Shown: positions 30,937 through 40,738, counted from the first letter of the stretch. The stretch: DNA of 64,000 bases from Undibacter mobilis (GCF_003367195.1 NZ_QRGO01000001.1:1040501-1104500), one strand, 5' to 3'. A program made the numbers and translations. Notes: a model not told the origin generated them from the letters alone.

Positions 30937-31527
30937 ATGAAGCGCCTGTTCAAATCCGCCGCCGCCGTTGCCACCAAGGACGACATCGGCTCCCGCCTGA
31001 TGTTCGGCTTCGCCGCCGTGGTGGTCGGCTCGTTGCTGCTGACGGCGTCGGCACGCACGCAGATCCCGTTCTGGCCGGTGCCGATGACCATGCAGACCAT
31101 GGCCGTCATCGTGATCGGCATGACTCTCGGCTCGCGTCTCGGCCTCATCGTCGTCGCCGCTTACGTGCTCGAGGGCCTGATGGGCCTGCCGGTGTTCGCC
31201 AACACGCCGGCCCGCGGCGCGGGTCTCGCTTATCTGATGGGTCCGACCGGCGGCTATCTCGCCGGCTTCTGCGTTGCCGCTTACGTCTCGGGCTGGCTTG
31301 CCGAGCGCGGCTTTGGCCACGACCTGTTCAAGGCTTCGCTGGTCAACATCATCGGCACGCTGATCATCCTCACCTTCGGCTATGCCTGGCTCGCGCATCT
31401 GATCGGACCGGTGAAGGCCTATGCCGCCGGCGTTCACCCGTTCCTGCTGTCGTCGCTGGTCAAGATCGGCCTCGGCGCCGTGCTCGCCGTCCTGATCGCG
31501 CGCTCGCCGCTGAAGCTGCGGCGCTAA
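30937..31527 (+). CDS. bioY: Biotin transporter, S component BioY
   Basis: A 196-residue integral membrane protein with six predicted helices. Family motifs are present: SARTQIPFWPVPMTMQT early, GSRLGLIVVAAYVLEG, LPVFA, and GLAYLMGPTGGYLAGF. BioY binds biotin with high affinity and works alone or with the ECF module BioMN; neither bioM nor bioN is in view. AAAGGA precedes the ATG. No BioR-type TTATxxATAA box was found upstream. A strong terminator follows 26 bases after the stop. Confidence 0.92.
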   Translation: MKRLFKSAAAVATKDDIGSRLMFGFAAVVVGSLLLTASARTQIPFWPVPMTMQTMAVIVIGMTLGSRLGLIVVAAYVLEGLMGLPVFANTPARGAGLAYLMGPTGGYLAGFCVAAYVSGWLAERGFGHDLFKASLVNIIGTLIILTFGYAWLAHLIGPVKAYAAGVHPFLLSSLVKIGLGAVLAVLIARSPLKLRR

Positions 31528-31553
31528 AGTCAAAAACGACACCGCTGAAAATG

Positions 31554-31584
31554 AAAAGCCGGAGCGAAAGCTCCGGCTTTTTTT
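31554..31584 (+). terminator. Intrinsic terminator after bioY
   Basis: A perfect 12-base stem, AAAAGCCGGAGC/GCTCCGGCTTTT, with a GAAA tetraloop is followed by further Ts. It is symmetric enough (A run before, T run after) to act on both strands, but only bioY reads into it. Confidence 0.93.
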
Positions 31585-31797
31585 ATCGGCCGTGTCGAAA
31601 CGATCATGCTCCCTCTGGCGCTGCCGGCAAGGCGAAATCCCGTCGATCCGTTGCGGGATGGCACATTCGTAATTCAGACGCTGCGAAGGCCGTCATTATT
31701 CGGAAATCAGATAATGCTCATTCAGCCTTAGAATTTTTCAGGGCTTAACGCTCTCTATACCGTCCCGCCGACCGCCGTTTAGCGGTCGCGCGTAGGG

Positions 31798-33861
31798 GTG
31801 GTGGAAGACGTGCAAGTTTATAAGAAGAGCGGCGCGAACATTCGCAGCCGCGCGCCATCTGCAACACATTCCCTGAACCGCCTGCACGCGGCGTTGCTGG
31901 CCTCGACCATGATTGTCGGCGCGCCGGCTCTGTCAGAAGCCGCCGATATCCAGACCCTCGGCTCGCTTGGCGGCAGTGCGGTCTTCCTCGGGTCGAACCC
32001 CATTTCGGCGGACGGCACCGTGGTCGTCGGCGCCAGCAACATCACCGGAAACACCGCGCGCCACGCCTTCCGCTGGAGTGGCGGCGTGATGACCGACATC
32101 GGCACCCTACCGGGCGGCGGCACCTATAGTCGCGCCTATGGCGTGTCGGGCGATGGCAATGTGGTTGTCGGCGAGGCCTCGATCGCGGGGGACGCCATCA
32201 ACCATGCCTTCAGCTGGACCGCCGGCGGCGGCATGATCGACCTCGGTACGCTCGGCGGCAGCAACAGCTTGGCCTATGCCGCTTCCGCCAATGGCTCCGT
32301 CATCGTCGGCCGGAGCGAGATCACCGGCAATACGAACACGCGCGCCTTCCGCTGGAGCGGCGGCGTGATGACCGATCTCGGCACGCTCGCCGGCCATACC
32401 GATAGTGAAGCCGTCGGCGTCTCCGCTGATGGCAGTGTCGTGGCAGGCAACTCGTCAGATCCAGCCATGGGCACGTCCATTGCCTTCCGCTGGGTCGGCG
32501 GCGTCATGACCGGTCTCGGCACGCTCGGCGGCGTCACTTCCACTGCTGCCGCGCTGTCAGCGGACGGCTCCACGGTGGTCGGAGTGGCCGACAATAGCGT
32601 TTCCGGCCACGCCTTTCGCTGGAACAGCGGCGTGATGACCGATCTTGGAACGCTTGGCGGCATCCAAAGCAACGCCAACGCTGTTTCGGCCAATGGCGCC
32701 GTCGTGGTTGGTTCTGCCGAGGACGCGGGCTTCGTGACACGGGCCTTCCGCTGGACCGCGGCGACCGGAATGCAATCCGTGGAGAGCCTGCTGGCCACCG
32801 CCGGTGTCAGTTTGGCGCCGGGCCGTTACCTTCAAAACGCGAATGGCGTCTCGGCCGACGGCTCGGTCATCGTCGGCAAGTACGATAACGGCCCTTTGTA
32901 TATTGCCCGTCTGTCGTCATCCGCCACTGGCATCATCACCACCGACGAAGCCGCGCGCTCCTTCGCCAGCCTCGGCGCACTCGGCCAGACCGGCAATGCC
33001 GCGATCAGCTCCAGCCTCGGCACCATGAGCCAGTACGCCACGCAGACGCAAAACGGCGGCAGCAATCCCAATGCGCAATTCTCGGTGTTCGCGACCGGCG
33101 GCTACGACACCGACCCGACCGCGTCGGGCTCGCTCGGCCTGACCATGAAGCTGGGCAATAACATCATCGCCGGCGCGATGCTGGAGGCCGATCATATCAA
33201 AACCAACATGGCGACGAACGGCGGCGCCAAGATGAATGGCGGCGGCGGCGGCCTGTTCATCGCCGCCATGCCGGACACTGGCCTGCAATGGCTGGCCTCC
33301 GCCAGCGTGCTGACGATCAAAGGCGACATCACGCGCGGCTATCTCAACGGCAATGCGCCGGCATCCTCGACCGGCAGCACCCGGGGCAACGGCTTCGGCG
33401 CATTGGCGCGCATCGGCTGGGCCTTCGACGCGATGAAGGGCGTCAAGATCACGCCCTTCGCGTCCTACACACTGACCAGCATCAAGTTCAACGGCTACAC
33501 CGAAACCGACGGCGTGTTCGCGGCGCAGATCGACGACTTCACCGATCGCGCGCAGACGTCACGGCTCGGCGCCGATGCGCGCTACACTTTCGCGCCCGGC
33601 CAATGGCTGTGGGGCGGCCTGACCTGGGCGCATCGCGTCGATGGCGGCAAGACGGCGGACGTCTCCGGCACGCTGATCGGCCTGTTTCCCATCGGCACGA
33701 CCGGCGTCGCCTTCGCCAAGGACTGGGCCGAAGCGACGGCCGGCATTCGTCTGCCGCTCGGCACAGCAGGCAGCGCGGTGACGGCATCGGTGACGGCATC
33801 GATCCCCAGCCATCAGGCGACAACCTACATGGCCCGCATCGGCCTGTCGCAGAGCTTCTAG
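31798..33861 (+). CDS. HAF-repeat autotransporter outer-membrane protein
   Basis: A surface protein of up to 687 residues. After a signal region (LHAALLASTMIVGAPALSEA, about 30-48) come about six tandem HAF-type repeats of 45-55 residues. Each has a core such as AFRWSGGVMTDLGTLGG and a second motif VSADGSVVVG, predicted to form a beta-propeller or solenoid passenger. The C-terminal part (about 430-687) is an autotransporter beta-barrel ending in the aromatic residue of GLSQSF, the outer-membrane insertion signal. The start is uncertain: GTG at 31798, 31801 or 31810 are possible. It is monocistronic, downstream of the bioY terminator. The ligand or adhesion target is unknown. Confidence 0.82.
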   Translation: MVEDVQVYKKSGANIRSRAPSATHSLNRLHAALLASTMIVGAPALSEAADIQTLGSLGGSAVFLGSNPISADGTVVVGASNITGNTARHAFRWSGGVMTDIGTLPGGGTYSRAYGVSGDGNVVVGEASIAGDAINHAFSWTAGGGMIDLGTLGGSNSLAYAASANGSVIVGRSEITGNTNTRAFRWSGGVMTDLGTLAGHTDSEAVGVSADGSVVAGNSSDPAMGTSIAFRWVGGVMTGLGTLGGVTSTAAALSADGSTVVGVADNSVSGHAFRWNSGVMTDLGTLGGIQSNANAVSANGAVVVGSAEDAGFVTRAFRWTAATGMQSVESLLATAGVSLAPGRYLQNANGVSADGSVIVGKYDNGPLYIARLSSSATGIITTDEAARSFASLGALGQTGNAAISSSLGTMSQYATQTQNGGSNPNAQFSVFATGGYDTDPTASGSLGLTMKLGNNIIAGAMLEADHIKTNMATNGGAKMNGGGGGLFIAAMPDTGLQWLASASVLTIKGDITRGYLNGNAPASSTGSTRGNGFGALARIGWAFDAMKGVKITPFASYTLTSIKFNGYTETDGVFAAQIDDFTDRAQTSRLGADARYTFAPGQWLWGGLTWAHRVDGGKTADVSGTLIGLFPIGTTGVAFAKDWAEATAGIRLPLGTAGSAVTASVTASIPSHQATTYMARIGLSQSF

Positions 33862-33941
33862 CGCCGTTTGCCTGCGATTTGCGGGCTCGATAAGGTCGCC
33901 CGGAAGAGCTGATGCTCGCCCGGGACATCGATTCATCCGCA

Positions 33942-34850
33942 ATGGCCGTCAATCTCAAGAAGCTCGACCTGAACCTGCTCGTCATCTTTGAAGCGGTTTA
34001 TTCGACGCAGAACATCAGCCAGGCCGCCACCCGCCTCGCCATGAGCCAGCCCGCCGTGTCCAACTCGCTGGCGCGGTTGCGCGAGATGCTCGAGGACCCG
34101 CTGTTCGTGCGCGCGCCGGGCGGCGTCGAGCCGACGGTGCGGGCGCGCGAATTGATTGTCCCGATCCGCGAAGCGCTTGGTTTGATCGACCGCCAGATCG
34201 CCCCGGCGGGCGACATCGATCTGGCGACCTACAAACGCAATTTCCGCATCATCATCAGCGACAATCTCGAAGTGCTCATGATGCCCGCCATCGCGCGCAC
34301 CCTGGCGGCGGATGCGCCGGGCATCAGCATCGAATGCGTGCAGGGCGATCGCAATTTCGCCGAGGAAGTGCGATCCGGCAAAATCGATCTGGCCTGCTTT
34401 CCGTTTCCCATCGACACGACCGACATCGTCACCAAGGCGATCTGTCCACTCGATGTCGTCGTTGTCAGCCGGCGCAATCATCCGGGCATCAATGGCGTTC
34501 TCGATCTCGAAACATTCTGCCGCATGCCGCAGATTGCACTCGGCCGCGAGCTGCGCGGTCTGACGAATATCGACAAGGCACTGGTCGCCAAGGGGATGGA
34601 GCGGCGAATTGCCTACATGGCCGCCAAGCTCTGGTCGATCCCACCGCTGGTCGAGCGGACCGATCTGATCGGCATGCTGCCGCGCCGCTTTGTCGAGGCC
34701 ATCGCCGACAACTACCGGCTCGATATCCACGAAGTGCCGACCGGCCTCGAAGAGCAGCACGCCTACATGATGTGGCACACCAACAGCGAGCACGACGCCG
34801 GCCATCGCTGGCTGCGCGAATCGATGCTGCGGGCCACCTTATTGAACTGA
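33942..34850 (+). CDS. LysR-type transcriptional regulator (NodD/SyrM-like subgroup)
   Basis: A 302-residue LTTR (312 if the ATG at 33912 is used). The N-terminal winged helix begins LKKLDLNLLVIFEAVYSTQNISQAATRLAMSQPAVSNSLARLREMLEDPLFVR, whose LDLNLL start is usual in the NodD/LeuO-like branch. The effector-binding domain follows from about residue 95. No nod box or other obvious target was found. It is convergent with an MFS gene, the two overlapping by 12 bases at their 3' ends, and follows the autotransporter gene by 80 bases. The effector is unknown. Confidence 0.88.
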   Translation: MAVNLKKLDLNLLVIFEAVYSTQNISQAATRLAMSQPAVSNSLARLREMLEDPLFVRAPGGVEPTVRARELIVPIREALGLIDRQIAPAGDIDLATYKRNFRIIISDNLEVLMMPAIARTLAADAPGISIECVQGDRNFAEEVRSGKIDLACFPFPIDTTDIVTKAICPLDVVVVSRRNHPGINGVLDLETFCRMPQIALGRELRGLTNIDKALVAKGMERRIAYMAAKLWSIPPLVERTDLIGMLPRRFVEAIADNYRLDIHEVPTGLEEQHAYMMWHTNSEHDAGHRWLRESMLRATLLN

Positions 34851-36101
34851 TCCTGGCGACGCGGCGAGCCGCTGGCCCGCTATGATGAAATGAATGCCGC
34901 CCCACAGCCCGATGATGTGCAGCGCGGCCAGTGAATGGCCGAGTGAACTCGACGTTGCGGCGAACAGCCATTCGCTCATCATGCCGACCGTCAACGGCCC
35001 GATGCCAAGACCGATCAGGTTGATCGTCATCAGGAAGATCGCCGACACCGCCGGGCGCAATGGCGGCGCGGTGCGGTTGTGCAGGACCGAAATGGAGGGC
35101 CCGAGATAGAGCGTGCCGACCATGGCAGGAAGCACGAACGCGGACAGCGCAATGGCTGTGTTACTGCTGAGATAGAATAACATGACCAGTGGTTTGGTCA
35201 CGATATAGGCGATGCCGACGATCCAGAGCGACAAACGGATATCCTTGCGGCGAAGCCGGTCGGACAACCTGCCGCCGGCAAAGGCACCGATAGCGCCGCC
35301 AATGCCGACGACCGTGGCCAGATAGACGCCGACCGTCGGCAACCCCATCCCGTGCGTGCGCACCAGATAAGACGGCGCCCAGGTCAGCGCCGCATAACCG
35401 ACGGCCGCGGTGATGCTGGAGCCGATGATCGTGTGCCGCAGCGCGCTGTCGGAGAGCAGCGTGCGCGCCGCCTCACGCAGCAACGTCAATGTCGGCGCAC
35501 TGCGCAACGCCGCGCTGCGCGCGTCGTCGCTGCGGGCCGGCTCGGACACCGTGAAGCGCATCAGCAGTGCAACGGCGAGCGTCAGCAGACCGGCGACAAA
35601 GAAGGCCGTGCGCCAGCCGTAGCGATGACCGATAAAAGCGCCGGCCAGGAAAGCAATGAAGATGCCGAGATTGATGCCGGCCGACCAGGCCGACATCGCA
35701 CCGGCGCGTTCATGCGGTTGATACAGATCCGAGATGATGGAATGCGAGGCCGGCATCGCACCGGCTTCGCCGGCGCCGGTGCCGATGCGCGTCAGCAGCA
35801 GTTGCCAGTACGACTGCGCGACGCCGAACAGGAAGGTGGTGGCGCCCCAGATGACGGCGGCAGCGGCGATCAGATTGCGCCGGCTGTGCTTCACGGCCCA
35901 GAGCGCTGCGGGAATGCTGAGCGCCGCGTAGATCGCAGCGAAGGCCAGGCCCGACAAAAGACCGAGCTGCACATCGGAGAGGGTGAATTCCTGCCGGATC
36001 GGCTCGAGCAGGATCGACATCAGTTGCCGATCGAGCTGGTTGAGCGTGGACAACGCAACCAGCACGCCGAGCACGTAGCCGCGCCGGTTCATGACGCTCA
36101 T
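34839..36101 (-). CDS. MFS transporter (spinster/AmpG-like permease group)
   Basis: A 420-residue, 12-helix major facilitator. It has NQLDRQLMSILLEPIRQEFTLSD at the first helix, a signature of the spinster-like group, and TRIGTGAGEAGAMPASHSIISDL as motif C-like residues. GGRLSDRLRRKD is motif A of the second half. The start is taken at ATG 36101 (another at 36092); a TTG at 36131 is less likely. The substrate is unknown. Its 3' end overlaps the convergent LysR gene by 12 bases. Confidence 0.82.
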   Translation of the reverse strand: MSVMNRRGYVLGVLVALSTLNQLDRQLMSILLEPIRQEFTLSDVQLGLLSGLAFAAIYAALSIPAALWAVKHSRRNLIAAAAVIWGATTFLFGVAQSYWQLLLTRIGTGAGEAGAMPASHSIISDLYQPHERAGAMSAWSAGINLGIFIAFLAGAFIGHRYGWRTAFFVAGLLTLAVALLMRFTVSEPARSDDARSAALRSAPTLTLLREAARTLLSDSALRHTIIGSSITAAVGYAALTWAPSYLVRTHGMGLPTVGVYLATVVGIGGAIGAFAGGRLSDRLRRKDIRLSLWIVGIAYIVTKPLVMLFYLSSNTAIALSAFVLPAMVGTLYLGPSISVLHNRTAPPLRPAVSAIFLMTINLIGLGIGPLTVGMMSEWLFAATSSSLGHSLAALHIIGLWGGIHFIIAGQRLAASPGSVQ

Positions 36102-36182
36102 GCGCGCCGTCGACCCAGCGAAGCAAGACAACGATTTGAGATCAAAAGGCTCATGCTAACTTACTGTAGCATCGAGCGAAAC

Positions 36183-36257
<75 letters not shown>

Positions 36258-36411
36258 ATCCGGCAGTACATTGGCCGATCAAGACTTTATCGGCCGCCAA
36301 GGGGGGCTCTATGCCAAATGCGGCGGGGCTTTGCAATGGGGGAATTCCCGGCATTAATGGCCGCCCGGCGCCGGGAACCCCGCCGTGCCCTGAAGCTCCG
36401 AAAGTCCCGCA

Positions 36412-36927
36412 ATGCCCACGACCCCTGACCAGCTTTTCGCCTTTCTCGACAGCCTTGGCCTCGCCCACCCGACCGTGACCCACCCGCCTTTGTTCACGGT
36501 CGAGCAGAGCCAGTCGCTGCGCGGCAAAATCCCCGGCGGCCACACCAAAAACCTGTTCCTGCGCGACAAAAAGCAGGCGGTTTACCTGGTCACCGCGCTG
36601 GAAGACGCCGAAATCGACCTCAAAGGCTTGCACCGGGTGCTTGGCGCCTCGGGACGGTTCTCGTTCGGCTCGTCCGACCTGCTGCTGGAGCTGCTGGGCG
36701 TGACGCCCGGCTCGGTGACACCCTTCGGCGTCATCAACGACCGCGAGGCCCGCGTTACCGTCGTGCTGGACGCCCCGCTGATGGAGCACGCCATCATCAA
36801 CGCCCATCCGCTGACCAACACCATGACCACGTCGATGGCCCGCGACGACCTCGTCAAATTCCTCGAGGCCACCGGCCACGCCCCGCGAATCGAGCGCGTA
36901 TCCGGCCTGACGCCTGAGGCCGGCTGA
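36412..36927 (+). CDS. Prolyl-tRNA editing-domain protein (PrdX/ProXp-ala type)
   Basis: A 171-residue free-standing INS-like editing domain that by family hydrolyses Ala-tRNA-Pro. Features of the PrdX/ProXp-ala branch are present: HPPLFTVEQSQSLRGKIPGGHTKNLFLRDKK with the conserved KNLFL lysine, RFSFGSSDLLLELLGVTPGSVTPFG, and the AIINAHPLTNTMTTSM segment that closes the pocket. It is longer and distinct from the YbaK-type protein at 30384-30860. It precedes cnoX by 105 bases. The enzyme acts in the cytosol alongside prolyl-tRNA synthetase, which is not in the window. Confidence 0.88.
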   Translation: MPTTPDQLFAFLDSLGLAHPTVTHPPLFTVEQSQSLRGKIPGGHTKNLFLRDKKQAVYLVTALEDAEIDLKGLHRVLGASGRFSFGSSDLLLELLGVTPGSVTPFGVINDREARVTVVLDAPLMEHAIINAHPLTNTMTTSMARDDLVKFLEATGHAPRIERVSGLTPEAG

Positions 36928-37032
36928 CCGCCGGAATTGCCATTTCGCCGGCCCCTCCCCATCTATTTCCGGTGTTCAGAGGCGGCAAACCGGGGTAAAG
37001 CCGGAACCGTCGATCAAGGGGTTATAGAGACG

Positions 37033-37941
37033 ATGCTGGGACTGGGCGGCGATACGACAGCGGCGGCGGCCGGTGACCTGATCAAGGACACCACGACGCA
37101 AACCTTCATGAAGGATGTCATCGAGGCGTCCAAGGCGCAGCCGGTGCTGGTCGATTTCTGGGCCCCCTGGTGCGGCCCCTGCAAACAGCTCACGCCCGTG
37201 CTCGAGAAGGCCGTCAAGGCGGCCAAGGGCAAGGTCAAGCTGGTCAAGATGGACATCGACAAGAACCCGGAAATTCCGGGCCAGATGGGCATCCAGTCGA
37301 TCCCGGCCGTTGTTGCCTTCGCCAATGGCCAGCCGGTCGACGGCTTCATGGGCGCGCTGCCGGAGTCGCAAGTGATGGCGTTCCTCGAGCGCCTGACCAA
37401 AGGCAAGATCGAAGACGAAGGCGCCAATCTGCTCGAAGCCGCTGACGCCGCGCTCGCTGACGGCGACGCCGCCGCGGCCGCCGACATTTATGCGCAACTG
37501 CTCAAGGAAGACTCGTCGAACATCGTGGCGCTCGCCGGGCTGGCGCGCTGCTACGTCGCGACCGGCAATTTCGATCAGGCCAAGAAGACGCTGGCCATGA
37601 TCCCCGAGGCGAAACATAACGACGCTGCGGTCGCCGCGGCGCGCGCCGCGCTCGATCTCGCCATGCAGGCGGAAGCCGCCGGCCCGCTCGACGATCTGCA
37701 GAAAAAAGTGGAGGCCGATCCGCTCGATCATCAGGCCCGCGCCGATCTCGCCGCCGCGCTCAACGCCGCCGGCCAGCGCATGGAAGCGGCCGATCATCTG
37801 CTCGCCATCGTCAGGAAAGATCGCAAGTGGAACGAGGACGGCGCGCGCAAGCAGCTCGTGCAGTTCTTCGAAGCCTGGGGCGCCACCGATCCGGCGACGC
37901 TCGAAGGCCGCAAGAAACTGTCGTCCATTCTGTTTTCGTAA
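37033..37941 (+). CDS. cnoX: Thioredoxin-TPR chaperedoxin
   Basis: A 302-residue cytosolic protein with an N-terminal thioredoxin domain (about 20-130) and a C-terminal TPR domain (about 145-300). The active site is WCGPC with Cys47 and Cys50, so it should be redox-active. E. coli CnoX (YbbN) has lost this motif, whereas the Caulobacter protein keeps a functional one. CnoX holds unfolded or oxidised substrates and hands them to GroEL/DnaK. The ATG at 37033 begins the domain; a longer open frame from 36937 is less likely. It heads a group with the LON-domain and Trm112-like genes. Confidence 0.9.
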   Translation: MLGLGGDTTAAAAGDLIKDTTTQTFMKDVIEASKAQPVLVDFWAPWCGPCKQLTPVLEKAVKAAKGKVKLVKMDIDKNPEIPGQMGIQSIPAVVAFANGQPVDGFMGALPESQVMAFLERLTKGKIEDEGANLLEAADAALADGDAAAAADIYAQLLKEDSSNIVALAGLARCYVATGNFDQAKKTLAMIPEAKHNDAAVAAARAALDLAMQAEAAGPLDDLQKKVEADPLDHQARADLAAALNAAGQRMEAADHLLAIVRKDRKWNEDGARKQLVQFFEAWGATDPATLEGRKKLSSILFS

Positions 37942-37998
37942 GCCGTGCGCGGTGAACACGCCGTGCTTTCCAACCCCGAGGCATGCCGAGGACGCTCC

Positions 37999-38673
37999 AT
38001 GCCGATGAACCCGCGATATCGCAGCCCGGTGGATTTGCCAGGCGTCATTCCGGTGTTCCCACTGGCGGGCGCGCTGCTGCTGCCGCGCGGCCAGTTGCCG
38101 CTGAACATTTTCGAGCCGCGTTATCTCGCGATGATCGACGACGCGCTGCGTGACGGCCATCGCCTCATCGGCATGATCCAGCCGGACGGCGTCACCGAAT
38201 CGCCGCGGCTCAAGCCCGCGCTGTTCAAGGTCGGCTGCGTCGGCCGCATCACCCAGCTCGCCGAAAGCGGCGACGGCCGCTACATCATCGAGCTCACCGG
38301 CGTGGCACGCTTCCGCATCGAGGAAGAGCTCACCGTCAACACCGACTACCGGCAATGCCGGGTCACCTATGCGCCGTTTGCCGATGACTTCGTCGCGCGC
38401 AAGGGCGAGGATGCCGTGGACCGCGAAGCGCTGCTGCGCGCGCTCACCGACTTCATGACCGCCAACGACATGACCGCCGACTGGGACGACATCAAGCAGG
38501 CGCCCACCGAGGCGCTGGTCAACGGGCTGTCGATGATGTCGCCTTACGGCGCGCCGGAAAAGCAGGCGCTGCTGGAAGCGCCCGACCTCAAGACCCGCGC
38601 CGAGCTGCTGGTCGCCATTACGGAAATCGAACTCGCCAAGGGTAACGTCGAAGGCGAGCCGCCGCTGCAGTAG
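37999..38673 (+). CDS. LON substrate-binding (N-terminal) domain protein
   Basis: A 224-residue protein consisting of the LON N-terminal domain only, without AAA+ or protease parts. [27 protein letters not shown] is the hallmark opening, followed by [14 protein letters not shown], and a helical C-terminal section with [22 protein letters not shown]. Such short LON-domain proteins (PUA-like fold) are conserved next to CnoX in Rhizobiales, and may bind unfolded proteins, by inference. The ATG at 37999 has GAGGA upstream. It is 57 bases after cnoX and 20 before the Trm112-like gene. Confidence 0.88.
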   Translation: MPMNPRYRSPVDLPGVIPVFPLAGALLLPRGQLPLNIFEPRYLAMIDDALRDGHRLIGMIQPDGVTESPRLKPALFKVGCVGRITQLAESGDGRYIIELTGVARFRIEEELTVNTDYRQCRVTYAPFADDFVARKGEDAVDREALLRALTDFMTANDMTADWDDIKQAPTEALVNGLSMMSPYGAPEKQALLEAPDLKTRAELLVAITEIELAKGNVEGEPPLQ

Positions 38674-38693
38674 CAAACTGTGAGAGCCATCGC

Positions 38694-38897
38694 ATGACCA
38701 CAACTTCCGTTCCCGAACGACCCGCGCACAGCGTCGATCCGAAGCTGCTGGAAATCCTGGTCTGCCCGCTGACCAAAACCACGCTGGAATACGACGCCGG
38801 CAAGCAGGAACTGATCTCGCGCCAGGCCAAGCTCGCTTATCCGATCCGCGACGGCATTCCGATCATGCTGCCGGAAGAAGCGCGACGGCTGGATTGA
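38694..38897 (+). CDS. Trm112-family small protein (UPF0434)
   Basis: A 67-residue protein with the Trm112-like zinc-ribbon-derived fold: [21 protein letters not shown], then [25 protein letters not shown]. The LLEILVCP and [10 protein letters not shown] motifs are diagnostic of UPF0434. In eukaryotes and archaea Trm112 activates methyltransferases that act on the translation machinery; the bacterial role is not established. Only one cysteine of the zinc site remains here, as is common in bacteria. It follows the LON-domain gene by 20 bases. Confidence 0.88.
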   Translation: MTTTSVPERPAHSVDPKLLEILVCPLTKTTLEYDAGKQELISRQAKLAYPIRDGIPIMLPEEARRLD

Positions 38898-38955
38898 GTT
38901 GCCGCGCCGCGCGTGATCGCGCGGCCTGACAAAAATCGTTCTAGGGAGAAAACGG

Positions 38956-39585
38956 ATGCTCAAAATCTGGGGCCGCAAGACGTCGTCGAACGTGCAGAAG
39001 GTCATGTGGGCGGTCGGCGAACTCGGTCTTGCCCATGAGCGCATCGATGTCGGCGGCGCCTTCGGGAAGACCCGCGAGCCGCCTTATTCCGACATGAATC
39101 CGAACGCGACGGTACCGACACTCGAAGAGCCGGACGGGTTCACGCTCTGGGAATCCAATACGATCTGCCGCTATCTCGGCGCCAAGTACGACAAGGCCAA
39201 CGTGCTGGAGCCTCAGGGCATCAAGCAGCGCGCCCGCGCCAGCCAGTGGATGGACTGGCAGCTCTCGGTCATCGGGCCGAACATCACGCCGGTGTTCTGG
39301 GGCCTGATCCGCACACCGCCGGAACAGCGCGACATGGCGCTCATCAAGACGATGACCGAAAAGACCGTCGCCAACATGCAGACGCTCGACGCGCAGCTGG
39401 CCAAAACCGCCTACGTCGCGGGCGACATGTTCTCTTACGGCGACATTCCCGTCGGCATCATGTGCTACCGCTATGTGCAACTGGTGCCGGAGCGTCCGGC
39501 AACGCCGAACCTCGATCGCTGGTATGCTGCGATCTCGTCACGGCAGGCGTTCAAGGATCACGTCGGCGCGGTGCCGCTGAGCTGA
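38956..39585 (+). CDS. Glutathione S-transferase family protein
   Basis: A 209-residue cytosolic GST. The thioredoxin-like N-terminal domain (1-80) begins LKIWGRKTSSNVQKVMWAVGELGL, with catalytic Ser candidates in TSSNVQK. It has the cis-proline motif TVPTLEE and the ESNTICRYL glutathione-binding segment. The all-helical C-terminal domain follows, with the N-cap SYGDIPVG. GGGAGAA precedes the ATG. The subclass resembles the bacterial beta/theta-like GSTs. The substrate is unknown. Confidence 0.88.
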   Translation: MLKIWGRKTSSNVQKVMWAVGELGLAHERIDVGGAFGKTREPPYSDMNPNATVPTLEEPDGFTLWESNTICRYLGAKYDKANVLEPQGIKQRARASQWMDWQLSVIGPNITPVFWGLIRTPPEQRDMALIKTMTEKTVANMQTLDAQLAKTAYVAGDMFSYGDIPVGIMCYRYVQLVPERPATPNLDRWYAAISSRQAFKDHVGAVPLS

Positions 39586-39648
39586 CGAACTTCCAATCTT
39601 CTGGATACAGCGTTAGGGTTTGGGCAACCGACCGTCAGGCACGGCACC

Positions 39649-40725
39649 ATGTTGCGTAGGCACTTCTTGTCGGGAGCATTGGCCGCGGGTGCCGGGGTTG
39701 TCCTTGACCCGGTCAACGCCGACGCCGCTTCTCCGACCTACGAGGAAGCCGTCGAACGGACCTGGGGTCCTATTCGAACCGGTCGCGAGCGATTCGAACT
39801 GGTGCGCTTCGCGACCTTGGCCGCCAACAGTCACAATACACAACCGTGGACGTTTTCGGTTGCGGAAGACCGCATCACGATACGCCCCGATTTCGCGCGG
39901 CGTTGTCCCGCCGTCGATCCGGACAATCATCACCTCTTCGTCAGTCTAGGCTGTGCCGCCGAGAATCTGGTGCACGCCGCAGAAGCGATGGGGCTGCGTG
40001 CGGAACCCGATTTCGCCGGAGACAGCATCGTCGTTCGGCTCGCCGGCGGAACGGCGAAACGATCGCCGCTGTTTTCGGCCATAACGGAACGGCAGTGTAC
40101 CCGCGCCAATTATGACGGCAAGCCTGTCGACAACGAGGCGCTTCGCCTGCTCGAACGAGCGTGTGTCGAGCCCGGCGTGTCCGCCATTGCATTGACCGAC
40201 TGCGCGCGAATGAAGGTCGTTGGCGATTACGTCGAGCAGGGCAATTCGGCGCAGATGCGCGACAAGGCCTTCATGACCGAGTTGACCGACTGGTTGCGTT
40301 TCAGCAAGGCCGACGCCGTCGCGCATATGGATGGCTTGTTTTCGGCAGCCTCGGGCAACCCGGTTCTGCCGGCCTGGCTGGCGCGTGCGTTGTTGAGATT
40401 CGTCTTCACGGAGTCGGGCGAGAACAAGAAGTATCGCGAACAAATTGCAAGCTCTGCCGGCATCCTGGTGCTTTCAACCGACGCCAATGATCGCCGTAAC
40501 TGGATCGCGGCAGGACGCGCGTGTCAGCGCTTCGCCTTGCAGGCGACGGCGCTGGGGCTGAAATATGCGTTCATCAATCAGCCCGTTGAAGTCCCCGAAC
40601 TGCGACCGCAATTCGCCGCCTATCTTGGCCTTGGCGTACGCAGGCCAGATCTCGTGCTGCGATTTGGCTATGGGCCGTCCTTGCCGAGGTCTTTGCGCCG
40701 ACCACCCGAGCAGGTGATTGCCTAG
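39649..40725 (+). CDS. Tat-exported nitroreductase-like (Acg family) protein
   Basis: A 358-residue protein. It starts with a twin-arginine-type signal (MLRRHFLSGALAAGAGVV) that predicts folded export, which fits binding of a flavin. ATLAANSHNTQPWTF near residue 57 is the nitroreductase/Acg motif for FMN phosphate binding. A second half contains SSAGILVLSTDANDRRNWIAAGRACQRFALQATALGLKYAFINQP, typical of the family. Acg-like proteins may store or sequester flavin rather than reduce nitro compounds. It is convergent with the UbiH-like gene, 13 bases away. Confidence 0.8.
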   Translation: MLRRHFLSGALAAGAGVVLDPVNADAASPTYEEAVERTWGPIRTGRERFELVRFATLAANSHNTQPWTFSVAEDRITIRPDFARRCPAVDPDNHHLFVSLGCAAENLVHAAEAMGLRAEPDFAGDSIVVRLAGGTAKRSPLFSAITERQCTRANYDGKPVDNEALRLLERACVEPGVSAIALTDCARMKVVGDYVEQGNSAQMRDKAFMTELTDWLRFSKADAVAHMDGLFSAASGNPVLPAWLARALLRFVFTESGENKKYREQIASSAGILVLSTDANDRRNWIAAGRACQRFALQATALGLKYAFINQPVEVPELRPQFAAYLGLGVRRPDLVLRFGYGPSLPRSLRRPPEQVIA

Positions 40726-40738
40726 CCGGCGGACCGCG

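Noticed and set aside
36976..38703. A 575-codon minus-strand open frame opposite cnoX and the LON-domain gene
   Set aside because: It runs across two genuine plus-strand genes and their spacer and encodes no recognisable protein.
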